32,852 nucleotides of DNA from Caldilineae bacterium (lineage in GTDB: Bacteria; Chloroflexota; Anaerolineae; DUEN01), in assembly GCA_011176545.1 (NCBI GenBank), contig DUEN01000058.1, forward strand, positions 1 to 32,852, read 5' to 3'. This document shows positions 8,296 to 14,720 of the stretch, piece by piece. Numbering within the stretch: position 1 is the first letter of the stretch; every line of letters begins with the position of its first letter. Position numbers and translations under genes: made by a program. The notes beneath the pieces are model-generated. The model saw only the letters and a program-made list of their open reading frames with translations. It had not been told where the DNA came from and did no database searches.

Positions 8296-9300
8296 ATGGA
8301 GTACCGGTTTTTGGGGAAGACGGGCTTGAAGGTAAGCGAGCTCTGCCTGGGATCCATGACCTTTGGGCGGGAGGCGGATGAGGAGACGAGCTGGCGGATC
8401 TTGGATCGCTTCGTGGAGGCCGGTGGCAACTTCATCGACACGGCCGACGTGTATTCGCAAGGCGTATCGGAGGAGATCGTTGGCCGCTGGATGAAGGATA
8501 AGCGCCGGGAGGATCTCATCATCGCCACTAAGGTGCGCTTCCCTATGGGCGATGGCCCCAACGATGTGGGCCTCAGCCGAAAGCACATCCTGGCTGCCGT
8601 GGAGGCCAGCCTGCGTCGGCTGAACACTGACTACATCGACCTCTATCAGGTTCATGCATGGGACGACGCCACCCCATTGGAGGAGACGCTGAGCACGCTG
8701 GATGACCTCGTGCGCAGCGGCAAGGTGCGCTATATCGGCGCCAGCAACTTCAGCGGCTGGCAGCTTCAGAAGGCGATCGACATCAGCAAGCAGATGGGAT
8801 GGGAGCCGTTTCGGTGCTTGCAGCCACTCTACAACCTGCTCGATCGCTCCACGGAATGGGAACTGATCCCGGTCTGCATCAACGAGGGCGTCGGCGTGAT
8901 CCCGTGGAGCCCCCTGCGCGGCGGATGGCTTACCGGGAAATATCGACGTGGGATGGAGAAGCCGCCGGAGGGCACTCGGGTGGATCTGGCTGAGCGGCAG
9001 GGGTGGAGCGAGTCATGGAGCCGCTACAATAACGAGCGCACCTGGCGCGTGATCGACGAGCTCCTGGCCGTAGCGGAGGAGATCGGCAAGACGCCCGCCC
9101 AGGTGGCTATCAACTGGCTGTTGCGACAGCCGGGAGTCACAGCGCCTATCATCGGCGTCCGTAATCTGGAACAACTGGAGGACAACCTGGGGGCCAGCGG
9201 CTGGGCGCTGAGCGAGGAGCATGTGAAGCGCTTAAGCGAGGTGAGCGCCGTCGAACTGCCTTATCCTTACGACGTATTGGAACGTGTTCGACGTCAGTAG
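8296..9300 (+). CDS. Aldo/keto reductase
   Basis: This is a 334-residue NADP(H)-dependent oxidoreductase of the aldo/keto reductase superfamily, acting on a sugar aldehyde or ketone of unknown identity. The catalytic tetrad is complete: Asp48 and Tyr53 ([11 protein letters not shown]), Lys79 (ATKV) and His120 (QVHAWD). The (alpha/beta)8 landmarks [11 protein letters not shown] and [17 protein letters not shown] are present. The nearest subgroup is the YajO/Tas-like or general stress protein 69-like reductases (AKR11/12-like). GAGGAGGGCAACGTA precedes the ATG. It is transcribed divergently from the sugar locus and ends at a strong terminator, so it is a single-gene unit. A role in sugar metabolism is suggested only by location. 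Confidence 0.92.
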   Translation: MEYRFLGKTGLKVSELCLGSMTFGREADEETSWRILDRFVEAGGNFIDTADVYSQGVSEEIVGRWMKDKRREDLIIATKVRFPMGDGPNDVGLSRKHILAAVEASLRRLNTDYIDLYQVHAWDDATPLEETLSTLDDLVRSGKVRYIGASNFSGWQLQKAIDISKQMGWEPFRCLQPLYNLLDRSTEWELIPVCINEGVGVIPWSPLRGGWLTGKYRRGMEKPPEGTRVDLAERQGWSESWSRYNNERTWRVIDELLAVAEEIGKTPAQVAINWLLRQPGVTAPIIGVRNLEQLEDNLGASGWALSEEHVKRLSEVSAVELPYPYDVLERVRRQ

Positions 9301-9310
9301 AGGCTCATAC

Positions 9311-9349
9311 AAAAGCGGGCGGCTGTCTTATCCACAGCCGCCCGCTTTT
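9311..9349 (+). terminator. Rho-independent terminator after the aldo/keto reductase gene
   Basis: A perfect 16-bp stem (9311-9326 with 9334-9349), GC-rich in its upper half with a 7-base loop, ends in TTTTT. It also has an A-run on its 5' side, so it could stop transcription from the minus-strand gene that ends at 9352 as well. Confidence 0.92.
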
Positions 9350-9351
9350 TG

Positions 9352-9607
9352 CTATTTCTCTTCCTCGATCATCCGCGCGAGATACTCATCATGCTTTTCA
9401 GCTAGATCGTTCGCCCCAGAATCGAAGAGACCTACGATATCCCACAACGGATCCTCCTCAACCGGTACCTCTGCTAGAATCCGATCCACACCTTGACGGA
9501 TCAACTCTGCCGATGGAAACACCGCGCCGTTTAGCTAGTGCACGCAGAGCTTCTAGCTGTTCCAGGCGTAAATAAACCTGTAGGGGCTTTTGGGTAAAGG
9601 TTGCCAT
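9352..9607 (-). pseudogene. Ribbon-helix-helix antitoxin-like gene broken by one extra base
   Basis: From ATG 9607, preceded by GGGAGAGG, the frame reads MATFTQKPLQVYLRLEQL and on to AKRRGVS. It then loses sense and hits a stop. The next frame carries on with AELIRQGVDRILAEVP, then DPLWDIVGLFDSG, and ends EEEK at stop 9352-9354. Removing the base at 9512 restores GVSMAELIRQGVDRI, a standard CopG/RHH arrangement of an N-terminal strand and two helices, 84 residues in total. Such genes usually sit directly before a PIN-domain toxin. Here the stop is 3 bp from the neighbouring terminator and no toxin follows. It is either an orphan relic or intact with a sequencing error at 9512. Confidence 0.8.
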
Positions 9608-9656
9608 AGTAACCTCTCCCGGGACGATGTATCTTTAGATGATGTGGAAAAACTCT

Positions 9657-10409
9657 CTATCCCGCCCGGCCGGTGATGTAATCCTCCGTCAATTTCTCTC
9701 GTGGATGCGTGAAGAGCTGTTCCGTAGGGCCGAACTCGACCAGCTTCCCCAGCCAGAAGAACCCCGTCCAATCCGAGACGCGGGCCGCCTGCTGCATGTT
9801 ATGAGTGACGATGATGATGCAGTAATTCTCCTTCAGGCTCTGCATCAGCTCCTCGATTCTCAACGTGGCGATGGGGTCCAGGGCCGAGCAGGGCTCATCC
9901 ATCAGGATGACCTCCGGTTTGACGGCGATGACGCGGGCGATACACAGCCGCTGTTGTTGTCCCAGGGAGAGGCTCAACGCGTTCTCACCGAGCTGATCCT
10001 TTACCTCATCCCACAGGGCGGCCCCGCGTAAACTCTCCTCTACGATCTCGTCCAGATTGTTCCTCTTGTGCAAGCCCAACACGCGCGGCCCGAAAGCGAC
10101 GTTATCGTAGATAGACTGAGGGAAGGGATTGGGGCGCTGAAACACCATCCCAACCCGCTTGCGCAGCTCGACCACGTCCGTGTCCGGCGCGTAGATGTCC
10201 TGTCCGTCGAGGAGCACTCGCCCCTCCACCCGGGTGCCTGGGATCGTGTCATTCATCCGGTTCAGGCAACGGAGGAAGGTGGACTTACCACATCCCGATG
10301 GGCCGATCAACGCCGTGATCTGCCGATCCTGGATCTCCAGGGAGATGTCCTGCAAGGCAGGCTTGCCGCCGTAGTAGAAGTAAAGATGCTCGACGCGGAT
10401 CTTCGCCAT
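9657..10409 (-). CDS. pstB: Phosphate ABC transporter ATP-binding protein PstB (degenerate signature)
   Basis: This is a 250-residue cytoplasmic ATPase of the high-affinity phosphate importer. Walker [10 protein letters not shown] (36-44), Q-loop Gln91 in VFQRPNPFP, Walker B with Glu172 in [13 protein letters not shown] and the H-loop VTHN are all canonical. The ABC signature is LSLGQ (147-151) instead of LSGGQ, with Leu replacing the middle Gly. That motif is read by the partner subunit's ATP, so a homodimer should be impaired. It is the last gene of the pst operon, 55 bp after a second pstB whose signature is normal. Typical PstB length is 250-260 residues. Family assignment is secure. Confidence 0.95.
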   Translation of the reverse strand: MAKIRVEHLYFYYGGKPALQDISLEIQDRQITALIGPSGCGKSTFLRCLNRMNDTIPGTRVEGRVLLDGQDIYAPDTDVVELRKRVGMVFQRPNPFPQSIYDNVAFGPRVLGLHKRNNLDEIVEESLRGAALWDEVKDQLGENALSLSLGQQQRLCIARVIAVKPEVILMDEPCSALDPIATLRIEELMQSLKENYCIIIVTHNMQQAARVSDWTGFFWLGKLVEFGPTEQLFTHPREKLTEDYITGRAG

Positions 10410-10464
10410 AGGCTCGTATCAGGCTCCCTTGTGTAAGCTCGCAACACGCTCCAGGGATATCAGA

Positions 10465-11235
10465 TCATCCAAATCGCCCGGTGATGTAATCCTCCGTCCG
10501 TTGATCGCGCGGGGCCGTGAAGATCCGACTGCCCGGCCCATGCTCGATCAGCTCCCCCATGAGGAAGAAGGCCGCGTAGTCGGCCACGCGGGCGGCCTGC
10601 TGGACACTGTGAGGCACGATCACGATCGTATAATGCTGCTTCAACTCGTAAAGCGACTCCTCGACCTTGCCGGTGGAGATAGGGTCCAATCCGGAGGTGG
10701 GCTCATCCAACAGGAGAACCTCGGGCTCCAGAGCCAGGCTACGAGCGATGCATAGCCGCTGTTGCTGCCCACCGGAGAGCGCGCTGGCCGGGCTGTCCAG
10801 GCGATCCTTGACCTCGTCCCAGAGAGCGGCCTGCTTCAGGCTCCGTTCCACGATCTCCTCCAGCCGGGCCCGATCCCGTATGCCCGCCAACCGTGGGCCA
10901 TACTCGATGTTCTGCCGGATCGTGCCAGGTAGCGGCAATGGCAACGCGAAGACCATGCCCACCCGCCGGCGTAACTCGGAGACGTTCACACCAGGGGCAT
11001 AGATGTCCCGCCCATCTAGCAGGATACGCCCAGACATCTCGGTCCCGTCGATCAGGTCGTTCAGCCGATTAATCAGACGCAATAAGGTCGTCTTACCGCC
11101 ACCCGCGGGACCGAAGAGCACCGTGATGGCATTGGCCGGTATGTTCAATGTGACGTTACGCAAGGCGGGCTTGCCGCCGTAGGAGTAACTGACGTTTTCG
11201 ATTCGGATCTTGGGTTCGTTCCGTTCCTTTGACAT
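10465..11235 (-). CDS. pstB: Phosphate ABC transporter ATP-binding protein PstB, second copy (Q-loop Gln missing)
   Basis: This 256-residue paralogue shares the PstB start (RIENVSYSYGGKPAL) and end ([10 protein letters not shown]) with its neighbour. It has Walker A GPAGGGKTT (42-50), a normal signature LSGGQQQR, Walker B LLLDEPTSGLDP and an H-loop PHS. The Q-loop position that should be Gln reads Ala97 (VFALPLPLP). DEPTSGLDP replaces the DEPCSALDP usual in PstB. Its defect complements that of the other PstB, so one sound and one weak ATP site are predicted in a heterodimer. It lies 39 bp after pstA, a gap filled by a TTACG-type repeat. Confidence 0.93.
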   Translation of the reverse strand: MSKERNEPKIRIENVSYSYGGKPALRNVTLNIPANAITVLFGPAGGGKTTLLRLINRLNDLIDGTEMSGRILLDGRDIYAPGVNVSELRRRVGMVFALPLPLPGTIRQNIEYGPRLAGIRDRARLEEIVERSLKQAALWDEVKDRLDSPASALSGGQQQRLCIARSLALEPEVLLLDEPTSGLDPISTGKVEESLYELKQHYTIVIVPHSVQQAARVADYAAFFLMGELIEHGPGSRIFTAPRDQRTEDYITGRFG

Positions 11236-11239
11236 TCCG

Positions 11240-11268
11240 CTTACGCCTTACGCTTTACGTTTTACTCC
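11240..11268. repeat. Second copy of the TTACG-type repeat, between pstA and pstB
   Basis: This element contains TTACGCTTTACGTTTTACTC at 11248-11267, identical to 6203-6222 about 5 kb away. It fills most of the 39-bp gap between pstA and the second-copy pstB. The DNA around the two copies is otherwise unrelated. Confidence 0.85.
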
Positions 11269-11274
11269 CCCCCA

Positions 11275-12123
11275 TCACCACTCTCGCCGCCGCCGATAGT
11301 AGCTGCGGATAACCGTGGCGACGACGTTCATGGAGAGCACCAGCGCCAACAGTACGAGGGCGGTACCATACTGGATCCCCAATGGCATTCCCGGGACCTG
11401 AGTGCTGATAACATACAGATGATAAGGGAGGGCCATCGTTGGATCGAAGGGAGAGCGCGGCAGCCGCGGCAGATAGAACGCCGCCACCGTGAACAGGATC
11501 GGCGCCGTCTCCCCGGCTGCCCGGAGCAGTCCCAAGATAACGCCTGTGATGATGCCCGGGAGCGCCTGAGGAAGGACGATGTAGCGGATACCCTGCCAGC
11601 GGGTGCCTCCCAGGCTAGCACTGACGGTGCGGAACTCCATCGGCACAGACCGCAGGGCCTCCTCCGCCGTGCTGATGATGATGGGCAACGTCATGATGGC
11701 CAGGGTCAACGACCCGGCGAGGATGGAGGTCCCAAAGTGAAGGAAGAGCACGAAGAGGCCCAGACCGAACAGGCCATACACCACGGAGGGGATGCCAGCG
11801 AGGTTGATGATGGCTAAACGGATGGCCCTGGTGAGCCAGTTATCGCGCGCGTATTCCGCCAGGTAGATGGCGCCTCCCACGCCTATAGGGATAGCGGCCA
11901 GGGCGGTTCCCAACGTTAATAACAGGGTCCCTACGATGGCGGGGAGGATGCCCCCCTCCTTCATCCCGTTGCGCGGCATGGCGGTGAGGAACTCCCAGCT
12001 GATAACGCTCATCCCCCGGATGATAATGGTGGCGACGACGAGCAGGATCGGGACTACGACGATCAGCGTGGCCAGGGTGAGCAGGGCGAAGCCAAGGCGT
12101 TGCGTCAGATAGCGATTCATCAA
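11275..12123 (-). CDS. pstA: Phosphate ABC transporter permease PstA
   Basis: This is a 282-residue inner-membrane permease subunit of the Pst phosphate importer. It has about six membrane segments. The PstA-type loop GGAIYLAEYARDNW, the segment NLAGIPSVVYGLFGLGLFV and the EAA-like region RTVSASLGGTRWQGIRYIVLPQALPGI are visible. Its ATG overlaps the pstC stop codon (TGATG), so translation of the two is coupled. The tail ends in basic residues (YYRRRREW). Family and role are clear. Confidence 0.95.
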   Translation of the reverse strand: MMNRYLTQRLGFALLTLATLIVVVPILLVVATIIIRGMSVISWEFLTAMPRNGMKEGGILPAIVGTLLLTLGTALAAIPIGVGGAIYLAEYARDNWLTRAIRLAIINLAGIPSVVYGLFGLGLFVLFLHFGTSILAGSLTLAIMTLPIIISTAEEALRSVPMEFRTVSASLGGTRWQGIRYIVLPQALPGIITGVILGLLRAAGETAPILFTVAAFYLPRLPRSPFDPTMALPYHLYVISTQVPGMPLGIQYGTALVLLALVLSMNVVATVIRSYYRRRREW

Positions 12124-13058
12124 CGCAGCCCTCCTCGCCGCTCCTGCTGGAAGATCGTCGAGGCGGCGGCCAGATTGATGATGAAGGTCAGTACGAAGAG
12201 GATGATGCCGATGCCGAACAGCGCATGATAATGGACGCTACCTTGGGCGACCTCACCCATCTCGGCGGCGATGGTGGCCGTCATCGTTCGGACGGGACGG
12301 AAGAGGGAGTCCAGGGTGAGCGGCATCCGCGCCGCGTTGCCGGTGACCATCATCACGGCCATCGTCTCGCCGATGGCGCGCCCCATGCCCAGCATGACCG
12401 CGGTCACGATGCCAGAGCGCGCGGCCGGCACGACCACCCTCCAGATGGTCTGCCACTGCGTGGCGCCCATGGCCAATCCCGCGTCGCGATAGCTCTTGGG
12501 GACGGCGTCCAGGGCATCCTCAGCGACGCTGATGATGGTGGGAAGCGCCATGTAGGCGAGGATCAGCGCCCCGGTGAACGCGGTCAACCCCGTCGGCGCG
12601 CCCAGGGTCTCCCGGACGAGCGGCGCGATGACGGTCATGCCGAAGAATCCCAACACGACCGAGGGGATCCCGGCGAGCACCTCGATCGTCGGCTTGAGGA
12701 TCTCTCTGGCCCAGTTCGGCGCGACCTCCCGGATGAAGACGGCGGTCGCCACCCCCAACGGCAGGGCGATGACGATCGCCGTCACCGTGACCAGGATGGA
12801 TCCCAGGATCAACGGCATCGTGCCGAACAGGCCGAACGTGGGATACCAACGTGTGCCGAACAGGTTATCCAGGGGGACTTCGAAGAAAACGGGGACGCCC
12901 TCCCTTAAGAGGAAGAAGAAGATGAGTAATACGAAGCCGACAGCTGAAAACCCAAGCACCCGAATGAAGGCTTCAATGGCGAATTCCGTCCAGTTCGCGT
13001 GGGATCTCTTCCCCATGTCCCGATCGACTATGTCATCAGAGGTCGAGTGTGATTCCAT
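12120..13058 (-). CDS. pstC: Phosphate ABC transporter permease PstC
   Basis: This is a 312-residue inner-membrane permease that pairs with PstA to form the phosphate channel. A hydrophilic N-terminus of about 30 residues is followed by the first membrane segment (VLGFSAVGFVLLIFFFLL). PstC signatures follow: FGTMPLILGSILVTVTAI, IEVLAGIPSVVLGFFG, the EAA loop RDAGLAMGATQWQTIWRVVVP and GRAIGETMAVMMVTGN. It lies 121 bp after pstS. I see no separate promoter in that gap, which holds nothing else I can name. Confidence 0.95.
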   Translation of the reverse strand: MESHSTSDDIVDRDMGKRSHANWTEFAIEAFIRVLGFSAVGFVLLIFFFLLREGVPVFFEVPLDNLFGTRWYPTFGLFGTMPLILGSILVTVTAIVIALPLGVATAVFIREVAPNWAREILKPTIEVLAGIPSVVLGFFGMTVIAPLVRETLGAPTGLTAFTGALILAYMALPTIISVAEDALDAVPKSYRDAGLAMGATQWQTIWRVVVPAARSGIVTAVMLGMGRAIGETMAVMMVTGNAARMPLTLDSLFRPVRTMTATIAAEMGEVAQGSVHYHALFGIGIILFVLTFIINLAAASTIFQQERRGGLR

Positions 13059-13179
13059 TTCACCTCATCTAAGTCCGTCTGACTGGGGCCTATCGCTCTT
13101 GAGGACATTATGCACGCTCGATACCTGTTTGGTAATGCGCGAAATCAGGTTCGTCCATCCCTCTGGAGGTCGCCCCTTC

Positions 13180-14193
13180 TCACTTTTTGAGCGGCACGAA
13201 GCCAAGCTGAAGCACCAGGGTCTGCCCGTCGGTGAGGATCCAGTCGAGGTATTCCTTGATATGGCCCGTCGGCTGGCCTGCCGTGTACATGTACAACGGT
13301 CGGGCGATGGGGTAAGAGCCGTCGTTGACCGTCTCCACAGAGGGCAGTACGTAAGGCCCGGCCTCGTCGCGAGCGATGGCCAGCACCTTCTGATCCGGCG
13401 TCACGTACCCCAGACCATCGTAGCCGATCGCGTTGGGGTTCTGTCGCACCTCAGCGCTGATACCCTCCGATGAAGGCATCAGCAGCGTATCGGGAGAGAA
13501 GAGCAGGTCGCTCTCCTTATCGCCCAGGCGGACCACCTGTTCCAGGAAATACATGTAGGTGCCGGAGTTCGACTCGCGGGAGAGGAGGACAATGGGCCGA
13601 TCCTCGCCGCCTACCTCCTTCCAGTTGGTGATCTTCCCCGTGTAGATGTCGGAGATCTGCTGTAGCGTCAGGCCCTCCACCGGATTAGAGGGGTGAACGA
13701 CGACGGCGATGGCGTCACGGGCGACGACGAACTCCACCGGGGTAATCCCGTTGGCCTTAGCGGCCTCGATCTCCTTGGGCTTCATCCGGCGTGAGGCGTT
13801 GGCGATGTCCACGGTCCCGTTGATCATGGCCGCGATGCCAGTCCCTGAGCCTCCGCCGGTGACGGATATCCGCACCTCTGGATGCAATTGCATGTAGGTC
13901 TCCGCCCAGGCCAGCGCGAGATTGACCATGGTGTCAGAGCCTTTGTTCTCGATCGTCTCTACAGCCTGAGATGGGTGGGCCTCCCCCATCTCGGAAGGTT
14001 GCGAGCCGCATCCCATGGATAGCTGGGTCAGGCCAAGCAGGAGGAAGATCAGCAAGCCGGTGATCCATCGAGGTCCCCAGGGAGCGAAAAGGGCGCTACA
14101 TCTTCTCTTCCAGGGATAACTGCATTGATTCAGGCCCCTAAGGCGGAGGAGTAGAGCGAAAGATCTCAACACAGCGTGAATCCTGGTCATCAT
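13180..14193 (-). CDS. pstS: Phosphate-binding lipoprotein PstS
   Basis: This is the periplasmic-side phosphate receptor of the Pst system. Phosphate-binding landmarks are GSDTM near residue 85, TGGGSGTGIAAMI near 112-124 and SRESNSGTYMYFLE. A hydrophobic helix ending in LSMGC (lipobox, Cys62 from this start) points to a lipoprotein. The tail before that helix is unusually long and basic (about 40 residues). The frame is open from GTG 14211, but the promoter -10 ends at 14227, leaving almost no leader. ATG 14193, behind AAAGGG with a 6-base spacer, is preferred (337 residues). It is the first gene of pstS-pstC-pstA-pstB-pstB; no phoU follows within the window. Confidence 0.93.
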   Translation of the reverse strand: MMTRIHAVLRSFALLLRLRGLNQCSYPWKRRCSALFAPWGPRWITGLLIFLLLGLTQLSMGCGSQPSEMGEAHPSQAVETIENKGSDTMVNLALAWAETYMQLHPEVRISVTGGGSGTGIAAMINGTVDIANASRRMKPKEIEAAKANGITPVEFVVARDAIAVVVHPSNPVEGLTLQQISDIYTGKITNWKEVGGEDRPIVLLSRESNSGTYMYFLEQVVRLGDKESDLLFSPDTLLMPSSEGISAEVRQNPNAIGYDGLGYVTPDQKVLAIARDEAGPYVLPSVETVNDGSYPIARPLYMYTAGQPTGHIKEYLDWILTDGQTLVLQLGFVPLKK

Positions 14194-14226
14194 CCTCATC
14201 CCTTTCTTCACAAAGCAACCAAAGGG

Positions 14227-14254
14227 ATTCTAACGAAAGCGGGAAGGGCGTCAA
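14227..14254 (-). promoter_or_regulatory. Promoter of the pst operon
   Basis: On the minus strand, -35 TTGACG (14249-14254) and -10 TAGAAT (14227-14232) are separated by 16 bp, with transcription expected near 14220. No convincing pair of Pho-box direct repeats was found next to it, so PhoB/PhoP-type control cannot be shown from the sequence. Confidence 0.7.
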
Positions 14255-14328
14255 GTTTAGAGAATGGCGCTATGCCCAGGTAGACCCCTGTTGAGCCATG
14301 GAGTAAGGCGGGCTTCTTGTAGACAACA

Positions 14329-14348
14329 GGCAGGTATGGAAACCTGCC
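14329..14348. repeat. Small palindrome, copy 1, in the pstS-clc gap
   Basis: The sequence GGCAGGTATGGAAACCTGCC has 7-bp arms GGCAGGT/ACCTGCC around the loop ATGGAA. A diverged copy lies 103 bp downstream at 14432. Apart from these two copies and the two promoters, I see no gene in 14255-14527. A 98-codon open frame there has no family features and no convincing ribosome site. Confidence 0.7.
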
Positions 14349-14431
14349 CTTTCCATTGCTCAAAGGATATGTTTTGTAATGAGCAGTGTGGGAACAACCC
14401 TACGAGTACTTACATGTTACCCTCCATATGT

Positions 14432-14451
14432 GGCCGGTATGGAAGCCCGCC
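14432..14451. repeat. Small palindrome, copy 2, in the pstS-clc gap
   Basis: The sequence GGCCGGTATGGAAGCCCGCC is an imperfect copy of 14329-14348, with the same GGTATGGAA centre and arms that still mostly pair (one mismatch, one G-T). Two copies in one gap suggest a dispersed repeat family or a paired binding site. Confidence 0.6.
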
Positions 14452-14527
14452 CTGCTACATATATGGCGTCTTTGTAACAACCACGGTTGAGTGTAGAGCT
14501 ACCCTATACCCATACCTGGCGGAGTAT

Positions 14528-14556
14528 TTGCCACTCCTTGGAACGAGTATTACAAT
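14528..14556 (+). promoter_or_regulatory. Promoter of the ClC-Usp operon
   Basis: TTGCCA (14528-14533) and TACAAT (14551-14556) are spaced by exactly 17 bp, each one base off consensus. Transcription would begin near 14563, leaving a leader of about 158 bases that contains several possible stems. Confidence 0.65.
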
Positions 14557-14606
14557 TTAAAGTTAGTCCTGGGGCCAGATGGTCTGGTTGTTTGATAGCC
14601 TATCTC

Positions 14607-14701
14607 GCATTTTCGGCTGATGAGGAAGCCAGAGGCCATCAGCCTTAGTCCCTGTGAATCTGCCTGGGCCTGGCCTGCTATCATGATGCTTCCGAAAACG
14701 C
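14607..14701 (+). other. Structured leader of the first clc gene
   Basis: Within the predicted leader, 14607-14616 pairs with 14692-14701 (9 of 10 positions). GGCTGATG (14615-14622) pairs perfectly with CATCAGCC (14637-14644). An alternative stem GGAAGC (14624-14629) with GCTTCC (14688-14693) excludes parts of these. The 3' arm ends about 10 bases before the ribosome site AGGAGG. Two competing folds near a ribosome site suggest translational control, but no known riboswitch class is recognised. Confidence 0.4.
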
Positions 14702-14720
14702 CAGAGCATAGGAGGAAACG

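Noticed and set aside
14194-14211. GTG start for pstS at 14211
   Set aside because: It would leave a leader of about 8 bases from the predicted transcription start and no ribosome site; ATG 14193 has one.
14212-14300. Pho box upstream of pstS
   Set aside because: No pair of correctly spaced direct repeats resembling known Pho boxes could be made out.
14264-14560. 98-codon plus-strand open frame in the pstS-clc gap
   Set aside because: It crosses two palindromes and a promoter, has no convincing ribosome site and its Cys-rich composition fits no family.
14617-14698. Hammerhead ribozyme-like core: CTGATGA followed by stem GGAAGC/GCTTCC and GAAA
   Set aside because: The core around stem II is right, but no stem III with a correctly placed NUH cleavage triplet and no good stem I were found. 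The same bases form simpler leader stems. Only a covariance-model search could rescue it.
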